DNA of 64,000 nt from Paenibacillus sp. V4I3 (lineage in GTDB: Bacteria > Bacillota > Bacilli > Paenibacillales > NBRC-103111): positions 5,182,501 through 5,246,500 of the forward strand of contig NZ_JAUSZA010000001.1 in assembly GCF_030817215.1 (NCBI RefSeq), given 5' to 3'. A model generated the notes under the pieces. It saw only the letters and a list, made by a program, of their open reading frames with translations. It ran no database searches and was not told the origin of the DNA. The position numbers and the translations under genes were made by a program. How positions within the stretch are numbered: the first letter of the stretch is position 1; each line of letters begins with the position of its first letter. Shown in pieces: positions 17,354-26,069 of the stretch.

Positions 17354-17390
17354 AAACGCTTGATCCCTGAGTATGTAAGGACCAAGCGTT
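17354..17390 (-). terminator. Terminator after the FMN reductase gene
   Basis: AAACGCTTGATCC pairs with GGACCAAGCGTTT (one mismatch) around 12 bases. The minus strand continues into a T-rich stretch. Confidence 0.75.
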
Positions 17391-17449
17391 TCTCATCTGG
17401 TGATTGTCTAGTTTTTCATTTGCCCACAGTCGTCGGATTGGTTCTGAAC

Positions 17450-17986
17450 CTACTTGCGCAGTGTTTGAAGCGCTCCACTCCATGCGATCACTTGATCCAG
17501 CATAAGTTTAATATTGTGAAGATGTAATTCAGCTGGCTTAAATGTGCTATAATTCTCAAAATCGGTAAATATCGATAAAGTTGGATGTGCTTTCACATCA
17601 GCAATTAGTAACTCTCCTAAGATTCCTCTCAGATGCTCAGCCGCTCGTGCCCCGCCAGTTGACCCATAACTAATGATACCTGCAGCTTTGTTATTCCATT
17701 CCTCACGTGCTAAATCGAGTGCGTTTTTTAAAGCACCAGTAATACTGTGATTGTATTCTGGCGTAATAAACACAAAACCATCAAGACTATTCAATTTTTC
17801 AGTCCAATTTTTGATTTGTTCTTCGCTGCCCGGATCACCAAAAAAGGGCAATTTGTAGTCTGCAATATCCACTAACTCGTAGCTTGCATCTCCGCGTTTA
17901 TCTGCAATTTCTTTGACCCAATTTCCCACTTGTGGACTCACCCGTCCAGGTCTAGTACTTCCTAAAATAATTCCAATCTTCAGCAT
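17450..17986 (-). CDS. NAD(P)H-dependent FMN reductase
   Basis: A 178-residue flavodoxin-fold reductase. The phosphate-binding loop is GSTRPGR near residue 9 and the flavin-contact motif is FITPEYNHSITGALKNALD. It probably reduces free or bound FMN, or quinones and azo compounds. The ATG at 17986 follows AAGGAGG. It is closely similar to the product of 25485-26042 through most of its length, so the two are paralogues. Confidence 0.9.
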   Translation of the reverse strand: MLKIGIILGSTRPGRVSPQVGNWVKEIADKRGDASYELVDIADYKLPFFGDPGSEEQIKNWTEKLNSLDGFVFITPEYNHSITGALKNALDLAREEWNNKAAGIISYGSTGGARAAEHLRGILGELLIADVKAHPTLSIFTDFENYSTFKPAELHLHNIKLMLDQVIAWSGALQTLRK

Positions 17987-18073
17987 ATAAAGAGCCTCCT
18001 TATGAATTCCTATTTTGAGCTTATGATTCAATTCTGCAAGTATTCTCATGTGTTATTTGACTGCATCCGGAAA

Positions 18074-18475
18074 TTAGTTGGCTTGTAATTGGCGCCACAT
18101 TGTCATCATATCGATCCAACCTCGATGTTCGGCAATCTTACCATCTACGACTCGATATTGACGGTACAGTGTAACATCAATTGAATTGCCTGTAGGTAAG
18201 TTTCCAAAAAACAATCCCTTATGCGTACCTCTCACAACCATTCTTACGATTACCTTCTCCCCTTGAGCTACGATCTCTTCCACTGTGTAGAGTTTATCAG
18301 GAAATGCCTCTAATATTCTTCCAGCAAATTGTTTCAGACCTTCTTTTGATTGATAAGAGAGCTCTTGATAATCGGTTGACAAAAATTGTTCTGTACACTC
18401 CAAATCACTTTGATTCCAAAAAGCCTCGATAAACGCTGTTACCGTTTCAATATTTTTCTGTTCAATTGTTATCAC
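18074..18475 (-). CDS. SnoaL-like (ester cyclase) protein, copy 1
   Basis: A 133-residue NTF2-like protein with the SnoaL pattern: an N-terminal helix, the LEAFPDKLYTVEEIVAQGEKVIVR core and a C-terminal EHRGWIDMMTMWRQL. The start is GTG behind AAGGAGATG. The catalytic role is unknown; many relatives are polyketide cyclases or isomerases, but no biosynthetic cluster is present. The next gene on the same strand is a diverged duplicate. Confidence 0.78.
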   Translation of the reverse strand: MITIEQKNIETVTAFIEAFWNQSDLECTEQFLSTDYQELSYQSKEGLKQFAGRILEAFPDKLYTVEEIVAQGEKVIVRMVVRGTHKGLFFGNLPTGNSIDVTLYRQYRVVDGKIAEHRGWIDMMTMWRQLQAN

Positions 18476-18542
18476 AATAAAACATCTCCTTTGTTGATAT
18501 ATGTTTGCCTTTTACTACCTCATTCTCGTTCAGAACCTGAAG

Positions 18543-18890
18543 TTAATTGGCTTTAATTTGGGGCAAAAGTGTCGCTGTATCGAACCAACCACGATGTTCG
18601 ATAATCTCGCCATCTACTACACGAAATTCACGAAACTGAGTGACCTTAACTGAATTGCCCGTAGGTGAATTTCCTGCAAACGCACCTTTATGCGTACCTG
18701 TCATAAAGATTCTCGCTATTACCTTCTCCCCTTGGGCAATGACCTCTTCCACTGAGTAGTGTTTATCAGGAAATGCCTCCCCTATTTGATTAGAAAAGAA
18801 TTGATCTGTACAATCCAAATCATTTTGATTCGAAAAAGCCTCAATAAACGATGTTACCGTTTCAATATTCTTCTGTTCAATCGTTTTCAT
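18543..18890 (-). CDS. SnoaL-like protein, copy 2 with internal deletion
   Basis: A 115-residue paralogue of the downstream neighbour. Both begin with IEQKNIETVT and share QGEKVIxR, GTHKG, PTGNS and EHRGW. Relative to copy 1 it lacks about 18 residues between the QFFS/QFLS segment and EAFPDK, yet stays in frame. The loss removes a helix of the cone-shaped fold, so the protein may be unstable or inactive. The start codon ATG 18890 follows AAGGAGATG, the same leader as copy 1, which implies a recent tandem duplication. Confidence 0.72.
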   Translation of the reverse strand: MKTIEQKNIETVTSFIEAFSNQNDLDCTDQFFSNQIGEAFPDKHYSVEEVIAQGEKVIARIFMTGTHKGAFAGNSPTGNSVKVTQFREFRVVDGEIIEHRGWFDTATLLPQIKAN

Positions 18891-19029
18891 AATAAAACAT
18901 CTCCTTTTTTGTACATACATGAAATGCTTTGAGACAACAATGTTTTCGAGCGATTATGTTACAATAACTAGTCGAGTTAGACGGATCTGTTTATCGCCGG
19001 CTGACAAACAAACTTGTTTATGCTAATAT

Positions 19030-19072
19030 GTGACTATACTGTCACCTTTATAATACGTTACCATTTGGTAAC
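19030..19072. promoter_or_regulatory. Pair of palindromes in the divergent promoter region
   Basis: GTGAC-6-GTCAC (19030-19045) and GTTACC-4-GGTAAC (19057-19072) are both perfect inverted repeats. A TATAAT (19048-19053) lies between them on the plus strand. They are placed between the SnoaL-like genes and the ArsR-type regulator gene, as expected for an autoregulatory operator. Confidence 0.6.
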
Positions 19073-19129
19073 ATGTCAAGAACAAAAAAAGCATGCTCGT
19101 AAGCATACTTTTAGAAGGAGGCGTTCCAA

Positions 19130-19897
19130 GTAGATAACGATATATTTAAGGCACTTGCTGATCCTAGCCGTCGCACACTCTTAGATCTGCTTCACGCAAC
19201 AGATGGGCGAACGTTGAACGATCTTTGTACCCCTTTGCAAATGTCAAGATTCGGTGTAATGAAGCATCTTAATATTCTGGAGGAAGCCAACCTCATTACC
19301 ACCAGAAAAGTTGGCAGGGAAAAGCTGCATTATCTAAATTCAGTGCCCATACGACAAATATACGACCGATGGGTGAGCAAATACGCCGAACCATGGGCTA
19401 TCGAATTAACATCACTTAAAAACGAATTGGAGCGTGAAACGAATATGGAGAATAAACCCCGACATGTAAACCGAATTGCCATTAAAGCGACACCCGAACA
19501 AGTGTGGCAAGCCATTACAGATCCGGCCAAGACATCAAAGTTTTGGTACAATTGCGCCATCCGATCCAACTGGGAAATTGGCTCCTCTTTCGAACTATGG
19601 AACCGAGAGGAGAAAAAACTAGCAAATGGAATCATTCTCGAAATGTCTCCTCCACATAAGCTGGTTATGAGTTGGCAGTTCCCCGCGTTTCCAGACACGG
19701 CCTCTGAAAGCCCGTCACGTATTACGTGGGAAATCGATTCTCATACCGAGTTAGACGGTATTACCCTTGTAACAGTCGTGCATGATGAATTTGAACAAGC
19801 AATAAACACCGCAAAGATTCTTGAAATGGGTCTACCTATTGTACTTTCGGGTATGAAGACATTACTTGAAACCGGCTCAACACTTACTAACGATTAA
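19130..19897 (+). CDS. ArsR-type regulator fused to an SRPBCC (AHSA1-like) domain
   Basis: The frame encodes an N-terminal winged helix (DIFKALADPSRRTLLDLLH, then RFGVMKHLNILEEANLITTRKVG) followed from about residue 110 by an SRPBCC ligand-binding domain (HVNRIAIKATPEQVWQAITDP). Such fusions are repressors that sense hydrophobic ligands. AGAAGGAGG lies eight bases before the codon where relatives start (Met-Asp-Asn), but here that codon is GTA. No ATG, GTG or TTG exists in frame until TTG 19214, inside the DNA-binding domain. Either GTA initiates poorly, the sequence has an error, or the repressor is being lost. The coordinates given start at the GTA. Confidence 0.7.
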   Translation, partial: VDNDIFKALADPSRRTLLDLLHATDGRTLNDLCTPLQMSRFGVMKHLNILEEANLITTRKVGREKLHYLNSVPIRQIYDRWVSKYAEPWAIELTSLKNELERETNMENKPRHVNRIAIKATPEQVWQAITDPAKTSKFWYNCAIRSNWEIGSSFELWNREEKKLANGIILEMSPPHKLVMSWQFPAFPDTASESPSRITWEIDSHTELDGITLVTVVHDEFEQAINTAKILEMGLPIVLSGMKTLLETGSTLTND

Positions 19898-20000
19898 TAA
19901 AAGCAAATAGAAAACTACGCTTCTTCATAAGCGTCCAAATCCCTACTCGAATAAATGGCTTGATCTTGGAAACTCTAATTCAATGAAAGGAGGTTCAAAC

Positions 20001-20153
20001 ATGGTTGAGTACACAAATATTCAAGACAACTCCGAAGAAATAATGAATTGTATTGTTAACTGCGACACCAACACCGAGCAAGATCAGAAAAAAGTAGATA
20101 AAAACCTTTTGAACAGCATCCCAAACGAAGAAGAATATATCGATGAACCTTAA
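20001..20153 (+). CDS. Small acidic protein of 50 residues
   Basis: ATG 20001 follows a very strong AAAGGAGG site by seven bases. The product begins MVEYTNIQDNSEEIMNCIVN and ends EEEYIDEP. It has two cysteines (NCIVNC) and is rich in Asp, Glu and Asn. A terminator follows within ten bases of the stop. The family is unknown; a role as a spore or stress small protein is possible but not shown. Confidence 0.6.
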   Translation: MVEYTNIQDNSEEIMNCIVNCDTNTEQDQKKVDKNLLNSIPNEEEYIDEP

Positions 20154-20159
20154 TTCACT

Positions 20160-20187
20160 AACCGCCAAAGATGGCGGTTTTATTTTA
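20160..20187 (+). terminator. Terminator of the 50-residue protein gene
   Basis: AACCGCC-loop-GGCGGTT followed by a T-rich stretch on the plus strand. It starts six bases after the stop codon. Confidence 0.85.
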
Positions 20188-20905
20188 TCGCGCCTCTCTT
20201 TTCTCCCATCCATACGAAAGTAGCTGCCGCGCCAGCAGGAAGCACGTATGAGAACGACTTGCTTCCCCGCTGCACCTTGAACGATCTGCTCTCAGCAGCT
20301 GAATTAAAAGCGACGAGCACCTCGGAACCGTTCTGATTTCGGAAGGCGACATCCTCGATATTTCCGCTGCCGAGCGCGTTCGAATCGATCCTATAAGCTC
20401 CCGCCCGCACAAACTTACCCGCATGCCCGAAAGCATAATACTCCGGATTATAGGAAATCGCCCCGATCTTCTGATCGATCTTCACGAAGCCGCGACATTT
20501 GGGACAACCCCCGTTCTTGGGCCCGTACGTTTCATCAAGGGCCAAATTCCACTTCAGACTGTCCGCGAAATCAGGGGCCCATAATCGATCGAAAATTTCC
20601 TAAGCTCAGGATCAGTCCGCCCTTCTGGCACATCGTCATATGTGTAGCTCTTTAGAGAAAAATCCGCGGCTTCCATCGGGAGCCACAAATAGCTAATGCC
20701 GATGCCTTGCTTATGATCGAACAATTTATTCATCAGATCGCTTCTTTGCTCAGGATTTAGCTTGTTCGCAATCAACCAGTCGGATGAATCCGTCATAGCC
20801 GCACCGAAGCCGTCGATCTATTGATACTTTTTCTCCCTATCGATGACAATGGTAGAATCATTCGGTATGTTATCCTTTACCCAAGCCAAATCCGCCTCTT
20901 GATGA
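20180..20905 (-). pseudogene. Broken GH30 glycosidase (glucosylceramidase-like)
   Basis: Three pieces of a GH30 enzyme remain in order. The N-terminal part (STIVIDREKKYQ, then IDGFGAAMTDSSDWL) is interrupted by an in-frame TAG near 20820. Then comes the GISYLWLPMEAADFSLKSYT and DPELRKFSIDYG block. A large internal deletion fuses this, out of frame, to the C-terminal part beginning ADSLKWNLALDETYGP and ending in the beta-sandwich AFNSAAESRSFKVQRG. Roughly 250 residues holding both catalytic glutamates are gone. The gene is dead. Confidence 0.8.
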
Positions 20906-20913
20906 ATTGACCA

Positions 20914-20952
20914 TAAAAAAGCATCCGGCCTCCAAGGATGGCCGGATGCTTT
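20914..20952 (-). terminator. Terminator after the large secreted protein gene
   Basis: A perfect 13-base stem (AAAGCATCCGGCC and complement, 20918-20952) with a nine-base loop and a T-run on the minus strand. Confidence 0.92.
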
Positions 20953-20975
20953 TGCATATAATACGTAAATGCTCT

Positions 20976-23900
20976 TTATTTTGCGGACCAAATTTCGATC
21001 AAAGCTTTGGCATCAGCCGTGAGGATGGACTTCACTGTTTCGGAGACGTTATCTGTCATCGACATATTATTCAGATGCTTCAGGAAATCCTGCATATGTT
21101 TAAGCGCTTTGTCTTTGTCGCCTTTGCCCAATTGATACAGCGCCTGGTCCAGGCTGTTGCGCAATTGGTTAATCAGGGGCCCTTTCAATTCACCTGCTTT
21201 GGCATAGCGGTCAATCAAGTTGGACAGTCCTTCGGGGGTGGCTGCAATGGTAAAGCTAACAGTTTCATCCGTCTTATTGCCGGCCAGATCGGTGATAACG
21301 ATCTTCAGCGTATGGAGGCCAAGATTGCCGGTCAAATCTACGGAAGCGCCGTTTTCCAAACGCTTTCCGTCCAGGGCGAGTTCCTGGCTCTCTAAGCCGG
21401 ACAATGCATCGTTCGCATTCAAGAGCAGCGCAATCGAACGGTCGTCGGAGAAAACAGCATTTTCCGCAAGCGGTTCCCCGTTTGCCGTCAGAACAAAGAC
21501 CGGCTTCGTTTTGTCGATCTGGACGCTTAGCTCCTTTGTTTGCTCGATGTTACCCGCAGCGTCAACCGAGCGGAACTGCAGCCGATACACGCCTTCGTTC
21601 TTGAAAGCGATTGACCCAGCATAGGTTTGCCATTCCGTGTTATCCCCTACCTCGTATTCCGTTTTCACTACAGCGGAGAGATAGTCAAGCGCCGTCAGTG
21701 CGACTGACCCATCCTTGTTCAGCCAGCCATTCCGCAGCGACGGCTCGATCCGCACTTCCGTTTTAGGAGGTGTAACATCTTGCGGATCTACCACCAAGGT
21801 CGGTGCCGATATCATTAACTTACGGGAATTCGGGTCTGTTCCTTTTGATCTAACGGCGACTTTGGACACATCGGTTATGCTGCTTGGTAAAGTATAGCTT
21901 GTTGCGGTTACCGGTAAGTCAGCAAGTACAATTACTCCATTATAAATTGCGTAACCTTCGCTTAAATCATTAGTATCCCATTTCAGATTTTTAGCTAACT
22001 CATTTGCTTCAATTGTAAGATTCTGTGGAGGAGTTGGTGCATTGAACACTTGAACCTGTGTAAGACGTGGAGGTCCTGTTAGATCCGTGCCGGAATTACC
22101 GCCTGATGCGTTCTCTACCATTACCTTGATATATCTGGAATGATAGGTCTTACCAAGGTTAATTGGATAGGAACCATCTTCAGAATCAGTGCCTCCATTA
22201 TTGTTGCCAGTTGCATACGTATAACCTTGAGCAGTCTGTCTATCCACTTGTTTAAACGTCATTGCGTCAAATTCAACAGCCGATGTATGGTTTCCAAAAT
22301 CATCAGATACATAAACAGTTGCACCTTTTAACCTGTTGGATTTTGCAAATAGTCTTAATTGGCTAAAATCCATAGCCTGGCCAAGGTCAATGACGAAACT
22401 GCCTTTTCTCTCTCCGTCAGTACCCAGCCATGAATAATTTCCGATTTGATTCAGACTGGTGACGTTGGTAACATTCCATTTTGTCGGATCTTCCAGTACA
22501 CCATTGGTCAGTTTGTTTGCATTACCGTATTCGTTAGCCATAGCAGATTGCATCTGGATTGGGTTGGCACCTGCTGCCCTGCTTAGGTTATACGCTTTTT
22601 TATTAAGGGCAATGTTTACTGATGATAAACCTGATGCCACCTTTCTTATAGTTATGTCAGCAAGTTGAAGCGAAGCGTCATAGGCAGAGTTGGTTCCGTT
22701 AGCAGAGCTGCGGTAAATGCCCCATTTGGGACGCAAATATTGATCAAATGCAGCTGGATATTCCGTCTCGAAGCCGCCGACTCTTTCCGGTCTTCTCCAT
22801 ATATCTTTCATACCGTCACTTGCGCCTTTGTTTGTGAACACTTGATAAACATCCGGGCTGTCATAAGTGTATACCTTACCGGTTACCCTATCCGTTATCT
22901 TAATTGTGAACCAGCCGCTATCCGAAATAAGCGCGTTAAGTTCAACCTTAATCCAGTGGCCGTCGATTTCTTTTAACGGAATTCTCATCATGGTCTTATC
23001 GCCGTCATATCGGTTATGATTCACGACCAGATCCCTGCTGTTCGTTCCCGAAATCGACATAGCCATGATATAAGCACCGTTTTCACCGCCGTTGTTTCCA
23101 CCCGGTAAAGTATCAGGCGCTTGGCGATTCACAGCCTTCAACTGGAAAATATGTCTGAAGTTTGATTGATTCCACTGATTGCCGTCCGGAATATTCCAGA
23201 GCCATTCATAGGAAACCAAGTCGCCTTCATAGGCTACAAAATCGCCGTTTGAATCTTCACTGGGGCGAATTTCAACCCGCTGCCTGTCCGTGATAGCTGC
23301 ACCGTCAACCACATAGCCTAAATTCCGATCAAAAACACCTTTGTGGCCATACTCACCGTCGCGAATCTTATCAAGGAATTCATTATTCAAGCCTCTGCCG
23401 TTCGCAATGACCTTGAATACATTTTTTTGCAAGGTACTGTCCCAAATGCTTTTAATATGGTCGTCGGCCGCAGTCGCCTTAGTCTGATCACCGTAAAATT
23501 CGTGGTAAGCGTCTCTTATTCTTTTGGTAACGCCTTCTACCGGCTCGTCCGTCCCCATTGCGCCGCCTAAAATGTTATAAGGAGATACGCCTTCAATTGC
23601 GTTCATCTTGATCGTCTTGTCATTCGCACCATAACCGCGGGCAATTACGTCCAATGCAAATATGGATGGGTTTCCGCTGTTAAAATGAAAGTTGAATTCA
23701 TTCGTACCAAGTGGCAGTTTGGCAAGGTATGGAAGAGAGAATGTAACTGTGCTGCCAGTTAACGAGTAATCGATATTCGGACGAAGCGCAGTATCGCCTT
23801 TGGTAATGCTCGTAAGCGTCTGTCCACTCGCAAGGCTTATATTTGTAGATATAGGTGCAACCTGATCCCATGTGCTGTAGGTATCCTTAGCAGGTACCAA

Positions 23901-24674
23901 TGCGGTTGTGTTAGATACCGAATCTTTGCCGTAGATAGCCAAGCCGGATATCCCCATCGTTGAACTGGTATCATTCGCGCGCTTATCGCTGGGTCCAACA
24001 AGTAGCGTGTTGATCATCACATACCGTGCTGTAAACGGATACAAGAATGTCTTGGTATCATAGCCCCATTGTTGTCCGTTGTAAGTGACATAAGACCATA
24101 AACCTTCCGTTTCCGTCCCGCCGGCTAGCGTCCAGCCGTTTGCCTTCCAATTATAATTGTTTGCTGTGTCGGAGGCGGTGGGAGCACTTGCCCAAGAATT
24201 AGAGTCATTTGTGTAATAAACCTCAAATCTTGTCGCATTGCTTTGGATATTTGCAATTGTGTTGGGTAATTCAAGGTAAAGTTTATCAATCGTTTTTGGA
24301 ACGCCCAAGTCAAGGGTCAATGCCAGTGAGGATGGCGAATAGTTACTCTTATAGACATTTGAGCTTGAATTACGCCAGTAGCCGCTGCCTCCCGATCGCA
24401 AAGCGTCTACTCCTGGATGATCAGCAGCTTCTGAACTTACCTTTAGATTCACACCTGCTTGTGGTGTAAAACGAGAGGGATCCAACAGATTGACTGAACC
24501 CGTTTCTGCAGGAAAATAAACAGCTTCCATTACCGAAGAGTTGAGTGTATTGGTATCTGGCGTATTTGCATGAACCGTTGATGCTGGATGAGCGGACAGA
24601 TTAATAAACGAAAAAGCAAGTGCAAATGAAAGAACTAAGCTTACTATCTTTTTTTGAACCTGTTGCTTAAACAT
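20976..24674 (-). CDS. Large secreted carbohydrate-binding protein with FIMAH domain
   Basis: A 1232-residue exported protein. In order: signal peptide (1-36); a discoidin-like (F5/8 type C) domain (about 60-250); a CBM X2-type Ig module (about 262-347, GQTLTSITKGDTALRPNIDY); a jelly-roll lectin or lyase-like domain (about 360-690, with RQRVEIRP and PKWGIYR); a second discoidin-like domain (about 690-890); a fibronectin-III-like stretch; OmpL47-like and Ig-like domains (about 985-1150); and a C-terminal FIMAH domain (about 1150-1232, GLSNLIDRYAKAGEL). The jelly roll resembles polysaccharide lyases, so it may be a lyase or only a binding module. No sortase or S-layer anchor is seen. The ATG follows AAGGAGG. 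Confidence 0.85.
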   Translation of the reverse strand: MFKQQVQKKIVSLVLSFALAFSFINLSAHPASTVHANTPDTNTLNSSVMEAVYFPAETGSVNLLDPSRFTPQAGVNLKVSSEAADHPGVDALRSGGSGYWRNSSSNVYKSNYSPSSLALTLDLGVPKTIDKLYLELPNTIANIQSNATRFEVYYTNDSNSWASAPTASDTANNYNWKANGWTLAGGTETEGLWSYVTYNGQQWGYDTKTFLYPFTARYVMINTLLVGPSDKRANDTSSTMGISGLAIYGKDSVSNTTALVPAKDTYSTWDQVAPISTNISLASGQTLTSITKGDTALRPNIDYSLTGSTVTFSLPYLAKLPLGTNEFNFHFNSGNPSIFALDVIARGYGANDKTIKMNAIEGVSPYNILGGAMGTDEPVEGVTKRIRDAYHEFYGDQTKATAADDHIKSIWDSTLQKNVFKVIANGRGLNNEFLDKIRDGEYGHKGVFDRNLGYVVDGAAITDRQRVEIRPSEDSNGDFVAYEGDLVSYEWLWNIPDGNQWNQSNFRHIFQLKAVNRQAPDTLPGGNNGGENGAYIMAMSISGTNSRDLVVNHNRYDGDKTMMRIPLKEIDGHWIKVELNALISDSGWFTIKITDRVTGKVYTYDSPDVYQVFTNKGASDGMKDIWRRPERVGGFETEYPAAFDQYLRPKWGIYRSSANGTNSAYDASLQLADITIRKVASGLSSVNIALNKKAYNLSRAAGANPIQMQSAMANEYGNANKLTNGVLEDPTKWNVTNVTSLNQIGNYSWLGTDGERKGSFVIDLGQAMDFSQLRLFAKSNRLKGATVYVSDDFGNHTSAVEFDAMTFKQVDRQTAQGYTYATGNNNGGTDSEDGSYPINLGKTYHSRYIKVMVENASGGNSGTDLTGPPRLTQVQVFNAPTPPQNLTIEANELAKNLKWDTNDLSEGYAIYNGVIVLADLPVTATSYTLPSSITDVSKVAVRSKGTDPNSRKLMISAPTLVVDPQDVTPPKTEVRIEPSLRNGWLNKDGSVALTALDYLSAVVKTEYEVGDNTEWQTYAGSIAFKNEGVYRLQFRSVDAAGNIEQTKELSVQIDKTKPVFVLTANGEPLAENAVFSDDRSIALLLNANDALSGLESQELALDGKRLENGASVDLTGNLGLHTLKIVITDLAGNKTDETVSFTIAATPEGLSNLIDRYAKAGELKGPLINQLRNSLDQALYQLGKGDKDKALKHMQDFLKHLNNMSMTDNVSETVKSILTADAKALIEIWSAK

Positions 24675-24696
24675 TTGAAAGCCTCCTTATTTTCGT

Positions 24697-24714
24697 AATA
24701 TTAAACGTTTACGG
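24697..24714. promoter_or_regulatory. Operator-like motif, copy 1
   Basis: AATATTAAACGTTTACGG contains the 10-base palindrome TAAACGTTTA, of LacI/CcpA type. It lies 23-40 bases before the start of the large secreted protein gene. Nearly the same bases occur at 35791-35809 at a matching position upstream of the sugar ABC permease gene. Confidence 0.5.
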
Positions 24715-24741
24715 TTTCCGCGCCTATTTGTTCGGAGGTGT

Positions 24742-24772
24742 CCGATTAAGCGCGTTTTCCGCGCTTAATCGG
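24742..24772. repeat. Stable hairpin in the upstream region
   Basis: Arms CCGATTAAGCGCG and CGCGCTTAATCGG are perfect over 13 bases with a five-base loop (TTTTC). No T-run follows on either strand, so it is not a plain terminator. It could be a 5' leader stem for the leftward gene. Confidence 0.6.
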
Positions 24773-24918
24773 CATGAAGGCGAGGGACGGTCATCTGGGA
24801 AGTAAATGTGAACATGTCACTCGATCCCGAATAAAAAAAACGATTCTGCTAATGACAGATAAAATCAGACTAAACTTCTTAACAAAACGAACCCCTTCTT
24901 TCCTCATTTTTGCGAGAC

Positions 24919-24940
24919 TGGTAAACGCTTTCAATTACCA
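24919..24940. promoter_or_regulatory. cre-like element in an inverted repeat
   Basis: GGTAAACGCTTTCA fits the catabolite-responsive element TGWNANCGNTNWCA at all but the first position, and is flanked by TGGTAA and TTACCA. CcpA binding is an inference. Confidence 0.35.
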
Positions 24941-25484
24941 TCATAATGAATCGATGAAATTTCTGTATTAGTTAATTTATGATACACATGGAATTTTTTA
25001 CGATTTTACCATGCCGCTGATCTCGTAAACAGCAAGCAAAGCAAAACGCTCAACCTCCCCGATAGTAAATTATCGGCTTAAATTGAACGTTCAACGCATC
25101 CTTATCTTATTCTCAATATTGTAATTTCACATTGAGAGGTATCAGAAAACCCACTCGGCAGCTTGTTCCATGGTTCGTCTTGTTGTTTCACGCGGTTCAT
25201 GCACACGATAGCCAAATGCGATCATTACGCTTATGCCTTATTTCTTCACCCTATGTTCTTTGGTATTTGGATATATAGGTTTATGTATAAACACTGTACA
25301 TGTCATACGACGACTTTAGTTCATCCTAAGATCTTAGGAAACTTTGGTTATAACGGTTGTTTCGTTTGAAATGTAATGAAGTTGTCTGTTAAGATTTTCC
25401 TTGGGTATAAAACGGAAGGGGGTTATTGGAACTAAATTTCAGAATGCAATAAAAAATAAAGTCAACATAACGGAGGAAATAACA

Positions 25485-26042
25485 ATGCTAAAAATCGGAA
25501 TCATTATTGGCAGCACGCGTCCAGGACGCAGAGGTGAAGCAGTCGCTCGATGGGTTCTCGAGATCGCACAAAAACGCAGTGATGCTGAATACGAAATCGT
25601 GGATATTGCTGATTTCAATTTACCGCTATATGATGAACCAAAGCCGCCTATGTTGGCTCAATATACAAAGCCGCATACGGTGGCTTGGTCGAAAGCAATC
25701 CATTCGTATGATGGCTATGTTTTCATAACACCCGAGTATAATCATGCGGTCTCCGGCGCCCTCAAAAACGCCATTGACTTTCTTTTCAATGAATGGAAAG
25801 ATAAGGCGGCAGGTATCGTTAGTTATGGCGGTGGCACTGGCGGGGCTCGTGCGGCAGAAAACCTGAGACTCATCTTAGGTGAGCTGCATGTGGCTGACGT
25901 ACGTGCTCAGGTCACCCTTTCGCTCTTTACGGATTTTGAAAACTACAGCGTTGTGAAGCCCGCACCTCATCAGGAAGCAGCCGCCAACACACTGTTCGAT
26001 CAAGTCGTCGCCTGGAGCGGCGCATTAAAAACGTTGCGCTAA
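25485..26042 (+). CDS. NAD(P)H-dependent FMN reductase, paralogue
   Basis: A 185-residue flavodoxin-fold reductase with GSTRPGRRG in the phosphate loop and FITPEYNHAVSGALKNAID. It is clearly homologous to the product of 17450-17986, with an extra six or seven residues near position 50. The ATG at 25485 follows CGGAGG; the frame runs further upstream but without a second site. It is a single gene with its own terminator. Confidence 0.9.
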   Translation: MLKIGIIIGSTRPGRRGEAVARWVLEIAQKRSDAEYEIVDIADFNLPLYDEPKPPMLAQYTKPHTVAWSKAIHSYDGYVFITPEYNHAVSGALKNAIDFLFNEWKDKAAGIVSYGGGTGGARAAENLRLILGELHVADVRAQVTLSLFTDFENYSVVKPAPHQEAAANTLFDQVVAWSGALKTLR

Positions 26043-26069
26043 CACTCCAACCAATCGAATAAGAAAAAT

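Larger units (their letters stand above)
24675..25484. other. Intergenic stretch of 810 bases
   Basis: No convincing gene. It contains the operator-like palindrome at 24697-24714, a 13-base perfect hairpin at 24742-24772, a cre-like element inside a TGGTAA/TTACCA repeat at 24919-24940, and the perfect palindrome CCTAAGATCTTAGG at 25325-25338. Short plus-strand frames here lack ribosome binding sites and look non-coding. Confidence 0.6.

Noticed and set aside
18543..18890. Calling the short SnoaL-like copy a pseudogene
   Set aside because: The deletion is in frame and the start and ends are conserved, so it is kept as a gene with a warning.
24774..25369. Short plus-strand frames in the 810-base gap
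   Set aside because: No initiation sites, odd composition (many Cys, His, Phe) and no resemblance to known proteins.
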